From NCBI RefSeq assembly GCF_900129325.1, contig NZ_FQUP01000001.1:992001-1056000 (forward strand): 64,000 nt of DNA, given 5' to 3'. The notes beneath the pieces are model-generated. The model saw nothing but the letters and a program-made list of their open reading frames with translations, did no database searches and was not told where the DNA came from. The position numbers were made by a program, and so were the translations under genes. Below, piece after piece: positions 46,225-54,804 of this stretch. The stretch is from Kaistia soli DSM 19436. Its GTDB lineage: Bacteria > Pseudomonadota > Alphaproteobacteria > Rhizobiales > Kaistiaceae. Numbering within the stretch: the stretch's first letter is position 1; every line of letters begins with the position of its first letter.

Positions 46225-48678
46225 CTATCGATAGGTCGCGCCGAGATGATGGACTGCGATATCGGCGGCAGACGGCATCGCTACGCCGGTTTCAGGCTTG
46301 AAGGTGATCGTGCGCGGTTCGCCGGGGAGCACCAGGAAGCTGGTGTCGTCGAAATGTCCCGGGAAGGCTGGCGCCTCGGCGCGCACATAAAAGGCCGGCG
46401 CGTCGGATTCCAGCTTGAACCGTCCCTCCTCGACCTGACTCAACGACACCTTGGCCGCCGGCATATCGAAGCGCTTCGGAACATTGGGAAACATCATGAT
46501 CTGCAATGCGGGGTCGGCGACGCCGTCAACGAGCGCGTCGATGAAGTAGAACCGATCGTCGGCCGCCGGCGCTTCCATCGCGAAGACGTCCACCGCGCGA
46601 TCCGGTGGAAGACGGGCCTCGGCCATCCGCTCGGCCAGCAGCGCACCGCCGAGATCCAACGTGCGGATGCGCACGTTGAGCCGGACCTCGGCATGCCGAT
46701 CATTGATGGCTCTCAGCGTCAGCGCTCCGGCCTCGATGCGAGCAGCGAGCGCCACTGGGGCGAAGAAGCGCTTGGCGTGGTAGTGCAGCGTCTTCCAGGC
46801 CAGCGTGTGATCGATCGACGACCATGACACCGCCGGCCAGACATCGTTGAGTTGCCAGTAGAGTGCGCCCATCGAGTGCGGCTTCAGGCTGCGCCAGTAG
46901 CGCACCGCCGTCTCGATCGCCAAAGCCTGCTGCAGCTGCGACAGGAAGACGAACTGCTCGAAGCCCGAGGGCACGCGGAAGTAGCGCGCCATGGTGTCGA
47001 TGATGCGCGAATTGCCGGCGCCGTCGCGCTGATGAAACTCCATCACCGGTGCCGTGGCGTTCCAGTCATTCGGCTTGGCGAAGGAGCGAATTCCGGTCAT
47101 CGACGGGAAGGACTGGAAGCCGAACTCGGAGCAGAAGCGCGGCTTCACGGTGTAGTAGTGCTCGAAATTCTTGTTCGAGTGCCAGACATCCCAGAAATGC
47201 ATGTCGCCCGAGCCATCGTCATGCCAGGCGTCGCCGTAGTCGAGATCGCCATTGCAGGGCGAGGACGGCCAGAAACGGCGATCGGGATCGGTTTCGACGA
47301 CAGCGCGGTCGATGATGCGGTTGAGGCGATCGTAATTGACCAGATAGCGGTCGCGATTGTTCCGTGAGAGTTCGTACCAGGTCAGCGATCCGACAACTTC
47401 ATTGTCGCCGCACCAGAGCGCGATCGACGGCCGGCTCGACAGCCGCTTGATCTGGTAGCGCAACTCACCGTCGACCTGCTCGAGAAACTCCGGTGTCGAG
47501 GGATATTGCGAGCAGGAGAACATCATGTCCTGCCAGACCAGGAGGCCGAGTTCGTCGCAGAGATCATAGAAAGCGTCGAACTCGTAGAAGCCGCCGCCCC
47601 AGACGCGGATCATGTTCATATTGGCCTCGACCGCGGCCGACAGCAGCGCGCGGATCCGGCCCGGCGTGATGCGCGACGGCAGAGCGTCGGCCGGAATCCA
47701 GTTCGCGCCCTTGGCAAAGATATCGACGCCATTGACGCGGAAGATCATCGAGGCACCCGCCTCGTCCTTCGCGGTCACCACTTCCAGCGTGCGGAAGCCG
47801 ACCTTGCGGGCGACGCTGTCGTCCGGGATCGAGACGACCGCTTCATAGAGCGGCTGCGCGCCGTGACCGGCCGGCCACCAGAGGGAAGGCTTGCCGACAT
47901 CGAGCTCCAGGAAGACGCGCGTCGTGCCGGCCGCAACCGCAATCTCGGACGTTGCCGCCTTGCCACCAAGCGTAAATTCGACCGGGACGCTCGTAGGCGC
48001 CGGCGCCACGAGTTCGATCTCCGCGATGGCTTTGACCGAGCCGTCGACGGCATGACGCTGCCGGATCTGGACGCTTTCGATGCGCGCTGCTTCATAGAGA
48101 TGCAGGACGGGATCGGCATAGATGCCCGTCACCATCAGGCACGGTCCCCAGTCCCAGCCGCCGTGGCACTGGGCCTTGCGGATCATGTTGAGGTCCGGGA
48201 CCTTGTTGTTGGAGACGCTCCACGGGATCGGGAAGGGTTGTCGGGCAGCCCGCGCCGTCGCCTCGGCGCCGGCCGGAGAGAAGCGAATGCGCAGCTTATT
48301 TGAGCCTTCGACGAGCGCTTTGGTGACGTCGATGCGGTGGCGGATGAAGCTTGATTCGAGGCGCGCGACGACGTCGCCGTTCAGCATCACCTCGGCAAAG
48401 GTGTCGACGAATTCGAGTTCGAGCACTGCCCAGCGCCCGGCTGCGGCACCGCGCGGGATGTCGAACGTTCGGCTGATTTCCCAGGCCGCTTCGCCGACCC
48501 ACTGCACGAGCGCTTCGTTGCGGCCGACCATCGGATCGGGAATACGGCCGAGCGCAAGGAGGGCCGAATGCACGTCGCCGGGAATGGCGCAGTCGCCGAG
48601 GACCGTTCCCTCGGCATCGGCCAGTGTCCAGGCGCCGGCGAGCGGGAGATGCGTATCGGCAGGCAGGGAGGCGTTCAT
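46225..48678 (-). CDS. GH2 beta-mannosidase
   Basis: 817 residues with the GH2 beta-mannosidase layout: N-terminal jelly-roll (about 10-185, including the CHGGWDWGPCLMVTGIY signature), immunoglobulin-like sandwich, TIM barrel (about 300-620) and C-terminal domains. Acid/base in LWCGDNEV, nucleophile in FCSEFGFQSFPS. It would release beta-linked mannose from mannosides or mannan-derived oligosaccharides; no signal peptide, so cytoplasmic. The ATG at 48678 begins MNASLPADTHLPL. It is divergent from the transaldolase gene across a region with a 9-bp inverted repeat. Contrast the active-site variant at 22460-24913. Confidence 0.92.
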   Translation of the reverse strand: MNASLPADTHLPLAGAWTLADAEGTVLGDCAIPGDVHSALLALGRIPDPMVGRNEALVQWVGEAAWEISRTFDIPRGAAAGRWAVLELEFVDTFAEVMLNGDVVARLESSFIRHRIDVTKALVEGSNKLRIRFSPAGAEATARAARQPFPIPWSVSNNKVPDLNMIRKAQCHGGWDWGPCLMVTGIYADPVLHLYEAARIESVQIRQRHAVDGSVKAIAEIELVAPAPTSVPVEFTLGGKAATSEIAVAAGTTRVFLELDVGKPSLWWPAGHGAQPLYEAVVSIPDDSVARKVGFRTLEVVTAKDEAGASMIFRVNGVDIFAKGANWIPADALPSRITPGRIRALLSAAVEANMNMIRVWGGGFYEFDAFYDLCDELGLLVWQDMMFSCSQYPSTPEFLEQVDGELRYQIKRLSSRPSIALWCGDNEVVGSLTWYELSRNNRDRYLVNYDRLNRIIDRAVVETDPDRRFWPSSPCNGDLDYGDAWHDDGSGDMHFWDVWHSNKNFEHYYTVKPRFCSEFGFQSFPSMTGIRSFAKPNDWNATAPVMEFHQRDGAGNSRIIDTMARYFRVPSGFEQFVFLSQLQQALAIETAVRYWRSLKPHSMGALYWQLNDVWPAVSWSSIDHTLAWKTLHYHAKRFFAPVALAARIEAGALTLRAINDRHAEVRLNVRIRTLDLGGALLAERMAEARLPPDRAVDVFAMEAPAADDRFYFIDALVDGVADPALQIMMFPNVPKRFDMPAAKVSLSQVEEGRFKLESDAPAFYVRAEAPAFPGHFDDTSFLVLPGEPRTITFKPETGVAMPSAADIAVHHLGATYR

Positions 48679-48792
48679 CTTCAGCGAAATCCTGGTGGCT
48701 GGCAGCGCGATCGGCGAGATGCGAACACGCTCCTGAATAGGCGCCAAACATGCCTCGGCAAAGCCCAGCCTGTCATGAAATGGTTTTGTGAT

Positions 48793-48841
48793 CCGGCATA
48801 TTTTTGGCTTCCATTTGGCCGGCAAGGTGCTCATATGCCGG
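48793..48841. repeat. 9-bp inverted repeat between mannosidase and transaldolase
   Basis: CCGGCATAT (48793-48801) and its exact complement ATATGCCGG (48833-48841), 31 nt apart, in the 214-bp divergent gap. The spacing, about four helical turns centre to centre, would suit a looping or dimer-of-dimers regulator. No local regulator gene is present. Confidence 0.5.
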
Positions 48842-48892
48842 AGAGATAGTTCCTGCGGCCATGACGCCGCTCTCAGGTTTGGAGGACCGGCG

Positions 48893-49864
48893 ATGCCATC
48901 AAAACTCGACCAGTTGAAGTCCATGACGGTGGTGGTTGCCGATACGGGCGACCTTGAGGCGATCAAGACTTTTCATCCTGTCGACTGCACCACCAACCCC
49001 TCGCTCGTGCTGAAGGCATTCGAGCTCCCGCTGTACAAGGACGTGATCGACAGCGCGGTCTCCTGGGGCAACAAGCAGGGCGGCTCCAAGGAAGCGATTG
49101 CCGCCGCCGTGGCCGACCGCCTTTCGGTCGCGTTCGGCGCCGAGGTCTCGAAGCTGGTGCCCGGCCGCGTCTCGACCGAGGTCAATGCCGACCTCTCCTT
49201 CGATACTGAAGCCTCGCTGAAACGCGCCCGCGCGATCATCAAGGACTATGCCGATATCGGCATTCCCCGCGAGCGCATCCTGATCAAGCTGGCCTCGACC
49301 TGGGAAGGCATCCGCGCCGCGGAAATCCTCCAGAAGGAAGGCATCGACTGCAATCTGACGCTGCTGTTCTCGCTCGCCCAGGCCGCCGCCTGCGCTGACG
49401 CCGGCGTCTTCCTCATCTCGCCCTTCGTCGGCCGCATCCTCGATTGGTACGTCAAGTCGACTGGCAAGACCTTCGAGCCCGAGGAAGATCCGGGCGTCGT
49501 CTCGGTTCGCCAGATCTACGCCTATTACAAGGCGCATGGCATCAAAACCGTCGTCATGGGCGCTTCGTTCCGCTCGACCGGCGAGATCGAGGCCCTGGCG
49601 GGCTGCGACCGCCTGACGATCGCGCCGGCCCTCCTCGAGAAGCTCGCCGCCGACGAGGGCACGTTGGTGCGCAAGCTCGATCCGGCTAATGCCGGCGAGG
49701 CGCCTGCCAAGCTCTCCTACGATGAGAAGGGCTTCCGCTGGGCCCTCAACGAGGACCCGATGGCCACCGAGAAGCTCTCGGAAGGCATCCGCCAGTTCGC
49801 CAAGGACCTGCGCACTCTGCGCGGCCTCGTCGCCAAGAAGCTCGAGGCCGGCGTCCCGGCCTGA
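48893..49864 (+). CDS. tal: Transaldolase
   Basis: 323 residues, TalB type. The Schiff-base lysine is Lys132 in [13 protein letters not shown], the same number as in E. coli TalB. Other motifs: [44 protein letters not shown] and [23 protein letters not shown]. It interconverts sedoheptulose-7-P/glyceraldehyde-3-P and erythrose-4-P/fructose-6-P in the pentose phosphate pathway. A GGAGG ribosome binding site lies 7 nt before the ATG. It is followed by its own terminator. Confidence 0.97.
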   Translation: MPSKLDQLKSMTVVVADTGDLEAIKTFHPVDCTTNPSLVLKAFELPLYKDVIDSAVSWGNKQGGSKEAIAAAVADRLSVAFGAEVSKLVPGRVSTEVNADLSFDTEASLKRARAIIKDYADIGIPRERILIKLASTWEGIRAAEILQKEGIDCNLTLLFSLAQAAACADAGVFLISPFVGRILDWYVKSTGKTFEPEEDPGVVSVRQIYAYYKAHGIKTVVMGASFRSTGEIEALAGCDRLTIAPALLEKLAADEGTLVRKLDPANAGEAPAKLSYDEKGFRWALNEDPMATEKLSEGIRQFAKDLRTLRGLVAKKLEAGVPA

Positions 49865-49889
49865 CGCTTCGCGCATTGCTTTAGCAATC

Positions 49890-49920
49890 AGCCCGCCATG
49901 GTCAGCCATGGCGGGCTTTT
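49890..49920 (+). terminator. Intrinsic terminator of the transaldolase gene
   Basis: AGCCCGCCATGG, loop TCAG, CCATGGCGGGCT followed by TTT and CTTT: a perfect 12-bp stem starting 26 bp after the tal stop. Confidence 0.9.
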
Positions 49921-50009
49921 CTTTATGTGGCGCCTTGCCAGAACGCGACTTCCGAGATAAATACAAATTGTCGACAAGGCAGCGCTCGAAGAGCATGAAG
50001 GAGATGACG

Positions 50010-50939
50010 ATGGATCCGAAGGCGACCTGGAAGGGCGTTTTCCCTGCTGTGACCACCCAGTTCCGCCCGGATTTCTCGGTCGATCTCGAAGCGACCGCAA
50101 AGGTCATCGAGGCGCTGATCACCGATGGCGTTTCCGGCCTCATCATCTGCGGCACGGTCGGTGAGAATTGCTCGCTGACGCGTTCTGAAAAGGTGTCGCT
50201 GGTCGAAACCGCGGTCGCGACGGCCCGTGGTCGCGTTCCCGTCATCTCTGGCCTTGCCGAATATACGAGCGCCTTTGGCGCGGATTACGCCCGCGAGGCG
50301 ACCAAGGCTGGCGTCAACGGCCTGATGGTCATGCCGGCGATGGTCTATCCGGCCAAGCCGCGCGAGACGATCGATCACCTGACCACGATCGCCCGGGCGA
50401 CCGATACGCCGATCATGGTCTACAACAATCCGCCGAGCTACCGCACCGACGTCACCCCGGCGATGCTGGTCGGCCTTGCTGATGTCGACACCATCGTCGC
50501 CTTCAAAGATTCGTCAGGCGATACCCGCCGTATCGTCGATGTGCGCAACATGACCGGCGACCGCTTCATCCCGTTCTGCGGCCTCGACGACGTCGTGCTG
50601 GAGACGGTGGCGCTCGGCGCTGTCGGCTGGGTCTCGGGCATGTCGAACGTGTTCCCGCGCGAAGGCGAGACGCTGTTCCGCCTGGTGCGTGACGGACGCT
50701 TCGCCGAGGCGATGCCGATCTATGACTGGTTCATGCCGATCCTTCATCTCGACGCCCGCCCGGACCTCGTGCAGGCGATCAAGTATTGCGAGAAGATCCT
50801 CGGCCGCGGCACCGACCTGACCCGGCCGCCGCGCCTTGCGCTCGACGCGGCCGAAAAGGCCGAGCTTGAAGCGGTGATGCAAAAGGCGATCGCCAACCGC
50901 CCGGCCCTGCCGGAAACCGGCCTCCCGGTCGCCGCCTGA
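50010..50939 (+). CDS. DHDPS-family deaminase, probable pyrroline-4-hydroxy-2-carboxylate deaminase
   Basis: 309 residues, class I aldolase fold of the dihydrodipicolinate synthase family. Schiff-base Lys166 in TIVAFKDSSGD, Tyr138 in MVYNNPPSY, and the ICGTVGENCSLT pyruvate-binding loop. Its neighbours are a FAD amine dehydrogenase and a hydroxyproline 2-epimerase, so the best call is Delta1-pyrroline-4-hydroxy-2-carboxylate deaminase (HypD/LhpC role) giving alpha-ketoglutarate semialdehyde. The ATG at 50010 is preceded by AAGGAG at 49998-50003. Without the context it could be any DHDPS-like lyase. Confidence 0.82.
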   Translation: MDPKATWKGVFPAVTTQFRPDFSVDLEATAKVIEALITDGVSGLIICGTVGENCSLTRSEKVSLVETAVATARGRVPVISGLAEYTSAFGADYAREATKAGVNGLMVMPAMVYPAKPRETIDHLTTIARATDTPIMVYNNPPSYRTDVTPAMLVGLADVDTIVAFKDSSGDTRRIVDVRNMTGDRFIPFCGLDDVVLETVALGAVGWVSGMSNVFPREGETLFRLVRDGRFAEAMPIYDWFMPILHLDARPDLVQAIKYCEKILGRGTDLTRPPRLALDAAEKAELEAVMQKAIANRPALPETGLPVAA

Positions 50940-50952
50940 TCGGCAGCGGGGC

Positions 50953-52197
50953 ATGCGCATCGCCGTCATCGGTGGAGGCATCGTCGGCGCGGCGATCGCG
51001 CATGCGCTGCTCGACGAAGGCCATGCGGTCGACCTGCTCGACCGCGACGGCATCGCTGCGGGTGCGTCAGCCGGCAATGCCGGCTGGATTGCTCATATCG
51101 ACATCATGCCGCTCGCCTCGCCGAAGGCGTGGCGGCAGATGCCCGGCTGGATGCTCGATCCGCTTGGGCCGCTCTCGATCCGTCCGACCTATCTGCCGAA
51201 GCTCGCGCCGTTTCTCGCGCGCTTCATTGCGGCCAGCCTCCCGGGCCGCATCGAGACGTCGATCGCGGCCATCTCGGCGCTCAATGCCCGCGCTCTTCCC
51301 GCCTGGGAGAAGCGGCTCGCCGCTCTCGGCTTCGGCGGATATCTCCGCCGCCGGGGCCTGCTTTCAGTCTGGTCGAGTGCTGCAAAGGCGGCGGCCGCTG
51401 AACCTTTGATCGCCCGCCAGAAGGCGATGGGCATCCCTGTCGAATGGCTCGATGCCGGCGCTCTGCATGAGCTCGAGCCGGCGCTCGGTCCCCGCGCAGC
51501 GCGTGGCGCGCTCTATGAGAGCGGCTGCCATGTGTCGGACCCGAAGGACCTTACCCTCGATCTCGCAGCAGCCGCGGCAGATCGCGGCGCTCAGTTCAAG
51601 AAGCTCGAAGCCGCCGCCATTCGCCCCGATGGCAAAGATATCGCAATCGTCACCAGCTTCGACAGCATCGCGCTCTATGATCGCGTCGTGGTCGCGACAG
51701 GTGCCTGGTCGAAACCCCTCGCCGCCTCGATCGGCGACCGCGTGCCGCTCGATACCGAACGCGGCTACAACGTGACGCTCCCTGCCGGTCGGCTCGGGCT
51801 GTCGCGCCCGGTCATGTACGAGGGCGAGGGCTTCGTCACGACGCCGCTCGACAGCGGCGACCGCATCGGCGGTAGCGTCGAATTCGCAGGCCTCGACGCC
51901 GCACCGAACTTTGCGCGTGTCGATGCCATTCTCGGCCGCGCCCGCCGCTTCCTGCCCGAGGCCGATCTTTCAGGCGGCACACGCTGGATGGGCTTCCGCC
52001 CCTCGATCCCGGATTCGCTCCCGGTCATCGGACCGTCGAAGCGCGATCCGCGCATCGTGCACGCCTTCGGCCATGGCCATTACGGCTTGACGCAGGCGGC
52101 CGTCACGGCGGAAATCGTCGCCGACATGATCGCCGGCCGCACGCCTGCGATCGACCCCGCCCCCTATTCCGTGACCCGCTTCCAGGCAAGGTTCTGA
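50953..52197 (+). CDS. FAD-dependent D-hydroxyproline dehydrogenase
   Basis: 414 residues, DAO-family oxidoreductase. The FAD site is AVIGGGIVGAAIAHALLDEGHAVDLLD at residues 3-29; later ones are LYDRVVVATGAWSKPLA and GFRPSIPDSLPVIGPSKR followed by HAFGHGHYGLTQA, the C-terminal dinucleotide signature of DadA-like enzymes. It is inferred to oxidise cis-4-hydroxy-D-proline, the epimerase product. It starts 13 bp after the deaminase and ends 2 bp before the epimerase. Confidence 0.88.
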   Translation: MRIAVIGGGIVGAAIAHALLDEGHAVDLLDRDGIAAGASAGNAGWIAHIDIMPLASPKAWRQMPGWMLDPLGPLSIRPTYLPKLAPFLARFIAASLPGRIETSIAAISALNARALPAWEKRLAALGFGGYLRRRGLLSVWSSAAKAAAAEPLIARQKAMGIPVEWLDAGALHELEPALGPRAARGALYESGCHVSDPKDLTLDLAAAAADRGAQFKKLEAAAIRPDGKDIAIVTSFDSIALYDRVVVATGAWSKPLAASIGDRVPLDTERGYNVTLPAGRLGLSRPVMYEGEGFVTTPLDSGDRIGGSVEFAGLDAAPNFARVDAILGRARRFLPEADLSGGTRWMGFRPSIPDSLPVIGPSKRDPRIVHAFGHGHYGLTQAAVTAEIVADMIAGRTPAIDPAPYSVTRFQARF

Positions 52198-52199
52198 CC

Positions 52200-53216
52200 A
52201 TGGCGCGCCATTCGTTCTTCTGCATCGACGGCCACACCTGCGGCAATCCCGTCCGCGTCGTCACCGGTGGCTCGATCCCGGTGCTGAAGGGCGACACGAT
52301 GTTCGAGAAGCGGCAGCATTTCCTGGCCGAGTTCGACTGGATCCGCAAAAGCCTCTGCTTCGAGCCGCGCGGCCACGACATGATGTCGGGCTCGATCCTC
52401 TATCCGCCCTCCTCCGACGCCTATGACACGGCGATCCTGTTCATCGAGACTTCCGGCTGCCTTCCGATGTGCGGCCATGGCACCATCGGCACCGTGACCT
52501 TCATCATCGAGCACGGGTTGGTGACGCCGAAGACGCCGGGGCTGCTGCGGCTGGAAACGCCTGCTGGCCTCGTCGAGGCGCGCTACGTGCAGAGCGGGCC
52601 TTATGTCGAGAGCGTCACCCTCACCAATGTGCCGTCCTTCCTGCTCGGCCGCGACTACGAGGTCGAGGTCGACGGTATCGGCACGCTCAAAGTCGATATC
52701 GCCTATGGCGGCAATTTCTATGCGATCGTCGAGCCGCAAACGAACTACGCGGATCTCTCCGATCTCGAACCGTCCGATATCGTGCGCCTGTCGCCGAAGC
52801 TCCGCGCCGCCTTCAATGCGCGCCACAGAATAGTCCATCCGGAAAATCCGGCGCTCGACCGGCTGACGCATGTGCTGTGGACCGGCAAGCCGAAGAACCA
52901 GGGCTCCAGCGCGCGCAACGCCGTCTTCTATGGTGACAAGGCAATCGACCGCTCGCCCTGCGGCACCGGCACCTCGGCGCGGCTGGCGCAGCTTTTCGCC
53001 ACCGGCCGGCTCAAGGAAGGCGAAGCCTTCGTGCATGAGAGCATCATCGGTTCGACCTTTACCGGCCGCGTGGCGCGCCAGACCAAGGTCGGCGGCAAGC
53101 CCGCGATCGTCCCGACCATCGAAGGCTGGGCGCGCGTCACCGGCTACAACACGATCTTCGTCGACGACCGCGACCCGTTCTGGGCCGGATTCCAGGTGGT
53201 CGACGGCGCCGCCTGA
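52200..53216 (+). CDS. 4-hydroxyproline 2-epimerase
   Basis: 338 residues, proline racemase superfamily. Both catalytic cysteines are present: Cys91 in LPMCGHGT and Cys254 in SPCGTGTSA. Two Cys distinguish racemases/epimerases from the 3-hydroxyproline dehydratases, which replace one with Thr. The N-terminus CIDGHTCGNPVRVV also fits the epimerase group. It converts trans-4-hydroxy-L-proline to cis-4-hydroxy-D-proline, the first step of the pathway. With the two genes before it, it forms an operon; the semialdehyde dehydrogenase that completes the path is not in the window. Confidence 0.92.
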   Translation: MARHSFFCIDGHTCGNPVRVVTGGSIPVLKGDTMFEKRQHFLAEFDWIRKSLCFEPRGHDMMSGSILYPPSSDAYDTAILFIETSGCLPMCGHGTIGTVTFIIEHGLVTPKTPGLLRLETPAGLVEARYVQSGPYVESVTLTNVPSFLLGRDYEVEVDGIGTLKVDIAYGGNFYAIVEPQTNYADLSDLEPSDIVRLSPKLRAAFNARHRIVHPENPALDRLTHVLWTGKPKNQGSSARNAVFYGDKAIDRSPCGTGTSARLAQLFATGRLKEGEAFVHESIIGSTFTGRVARQTKVGGKPAIVPTIEGWARVTGYNTIFVDDRDPFWAGFQVVDGAA

Positions 53217-53221
53217 CCACG

Positions 53222-53248
53222 AAAAAGGGCGGCGCCGAAGCGCCGCCC
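53222..53248 (-). terminator. Intrinsic terminator (UUCG loop) downstream of the WxxGxW gene
   Basis: On the minus strand: GGGCGGCGC, loop TTCG, GCGCCGCCC, then TTTTT (53226-53222). A perfect 9-bp stem with the very stable UUCG tetraloop. It lies 87 bp beyond the stop of the minus-strand WxxGxW gene and 10 bp after the epimerase stop on the plus strand, so it may serve both, though the T-run is only on the minus side. Confidence 0.82.
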
Positions 53249-53334
53249 CTGGTCACCGATGCACGCTCAGCGCCAGTCGTCAGAAGACGGCTGGGCGACG
53301 ATCAGGCATCACGCCAAACCGTGGCGCGACCACA

Positions 53335-53637
53335 TCACCACGAGCCAGGGCGCCGTGCCCAATGGCCTGAAATCCAGACATAACGCCCACGGCGCCAGGT
53401 CCAGTGGCCAGGCATCCAGACATAGCCCCGCCTTGGAGGCGGCCGACGCTCCGCACGAGGCGGCGGCGGGGGCGGCCTACGGACATGGCCGGGCGGCGGG
53501 GGCGGCGGCGGCCTTTGTCCTCCGGGCGGCGGAAGCGGCTGTGCATCAGCTCTATCGGGCAGCGCGAGGCTTGCCGCTGGCGCGACGATCGCCGCAGCGA
53601 ACAGGCCGCGGATCAGGGAGCGTCGTGATAGCTTCAA
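53335..53637 (-). CDS. Small exported proline-rich protein with WxxGxW repeats
   Basis: 100 residues beginning at a TTG codon (53637) with a perfect AAGGAGG ribosome binding site; the upstream frame is open but holds no such site. An Arg-rich, Tat-like N-terminus (SRRSLIRGLFAAAIVAPAASLA) is followed by a proline-rich segment (about 33-70) and two copies of the motif Y-V-W-x-x-G-H-W (about 75-95), the YXWxxGHW/WXXGXW repeat of small exported alphaproteobacterial proteins. Its function is unknown; it is likely surface- or wall-associated. The composition is extreme: Pro and Arg make up close to half. Confidence 0.75.
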   Translation of the reverse strand: MKLSRRSLIRGLFAAAIVAPAASLALPDRADAQPLPPPGGQRPPPPPPPGHVRRPPPPPPRAERRPPPRRGYVWMPGHWTWRRGRYVWISGHWARRPGSW

Positions 53638-53741
53638 GGGGGTTCCTCCTTCGAATGGCGGCTTACGCCGCCTCATGCCCGCAGCCGTTATACGAAGCGC
53701 CAACGCGTTTCCGTCGCCATCGATCCGAAGGCGGCCTGTTT

Positions 53742-54653
53742 TTAGAACGCGTAACCGTGCCGGGTGAGGAACAGCTTCAGTCGATCGGGGAATTTAAGGA
53801 GCTTGCGGTCGCGCTTGGGACAGGCGTCGAGATCGTCGCTGGAGATGCAGGTTTCCTCCCCTGCATCGGCGGAAAAGTCCCAATGATCGAGCAGGGCCTT
53901 GTAGGCGGTAGCGCCCGAACCGGCGCGCACGCTCTGCGCCACCCAGCCCGCGAGAAAGCCGGGTGAAGACCAGCGCGTCTCGGGCTCTGCATTCGATTCG
54001 AGTTCAGCCAGCCAGTCGCGGTGGTGCTTCCCGAAGCGCGTCTCAGCGCTGACATCGACCACCTTGCCGTCGCGCACGGCGCGGATCACCAGCGGCGCCG
54101 CGCTGCAGGCATAGCAATCGAACGCGTAGAGAAAGGCGTTGTCCGTCGTGACGATCTCCGCAACGCCGTCATTGTCGATATCCTCGAGATAGTCGCCATC
54201 GCCATCGAAGGAGCCGATCTCGATCGTGGTCCAACCCTTCGGTCCGTTTTCGGCGACCACGACGCGTGAACAGCAATGGGCACCGCCCGAATAGCTGGAG
54301 AAATAGACTTCCTTGCCGACCCGGTAGGGGTCGATCTCGGCGATCGAGGCTGTAGCCGCTGGCACGTCCATGCCGGAGGCGAGACCGGCGACATCCAGAA
54401 CCATCCGGTTGCCGATCGTCAGTTGCAGAACAGGCACGTCGAGGGTCTTGTCGATCTTTGGCCGGCGTTCGTAGAAGAGGCGGGCGGTGATGCCGCTGTC
54501 GGTGACGCTCGCCTCCCGCGCACCTTCGGCGAATTCGGTCGTCGGAAAGGGCGGCGGTGCGCTCTCGCCGGCCGGCTCAGCGGCCTCCGCCGGGGCGACA
54601 GCAAGCAGCAGGACGGCCAGCGCCATGGTGCTGCTTAGGATGCGGATGGCCAT
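53742..54653 (-). CDS. Exported protein with calcium-binding-like repeat
   Basis: 303 residues with a Sec signal peptide (MAIRILSSTMALAVLLLAVAPAEA, cleavage before about residue 25). It contains SSYSGGAHCCSRVVVAENG, a CC pair, an Asp-rich loop DGDGDYLEDIDNDGVAEIVTTD as in FG-GAP/VCBS-type repeats, and FDCYACSAAP. It would be a periplasmic or surface protein that may bind Ca2+. I do not recognise a named function. The ATG at 53742-54653 (start 54653) is preceded by GGAAGGA at 8 nt. It is divergent from the TPP enzyme gene. Confidence 0.7.
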   Translation of the reverse strand: MAIRILSSTMALAVLLLAVAPAEAAEPAGESAPPPFPTTEFAEGAREASVTDSGITARLFYERRPKIDKTLDVPVLQLTIGNRMVLDVAGLASGMDVPAATASIAEIDPYRVGKEVYFSSYSGGAHCCSRVVVAENGPKGWTTIEIGSFDGDGDYLEDIDNDGVAEIVTTDNAFLYAFDCYACSAAPLVIRAVRDGKVVDVSAETRFGKHHRDWLAELESNAEPETRWSSPGFLAGWVAQSVRAGSGATAYKALLDHWDFSADAGEETCISSDDLDACPKRDRKLLKFPDRLKLFLTRHGYAF

Positions 54654-54804
54654 GGACGGTGTCCTTCCAAGCAAAGATCCCGCCGCCGGAATCGCCACAT
54701 CGGAGTCTAGGTGGCCGGGGTCGCGCCGAACAGGGGTCGCGCTTGCCGCCTCAGCCCCGCAGCCGATAAGAAGGGTGGCAACGCAACCGCTGGAGTACCG
54801 TCCC

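Noticed and set aside
52200-53216. Trans-3-hydroxyproline dehydratase
   Set aside because: Both active-site Cys are present (PMCGHGT and SPCGTGT), which fits an epimerase; dehydratases have Thr at one position.
53259-53966. Plus-strand frame of 235 residues across the WxxGxW gene
   Set aside because: It is the antisense of the proline-rich gene and of the exported-protein gene, and shows no domain.
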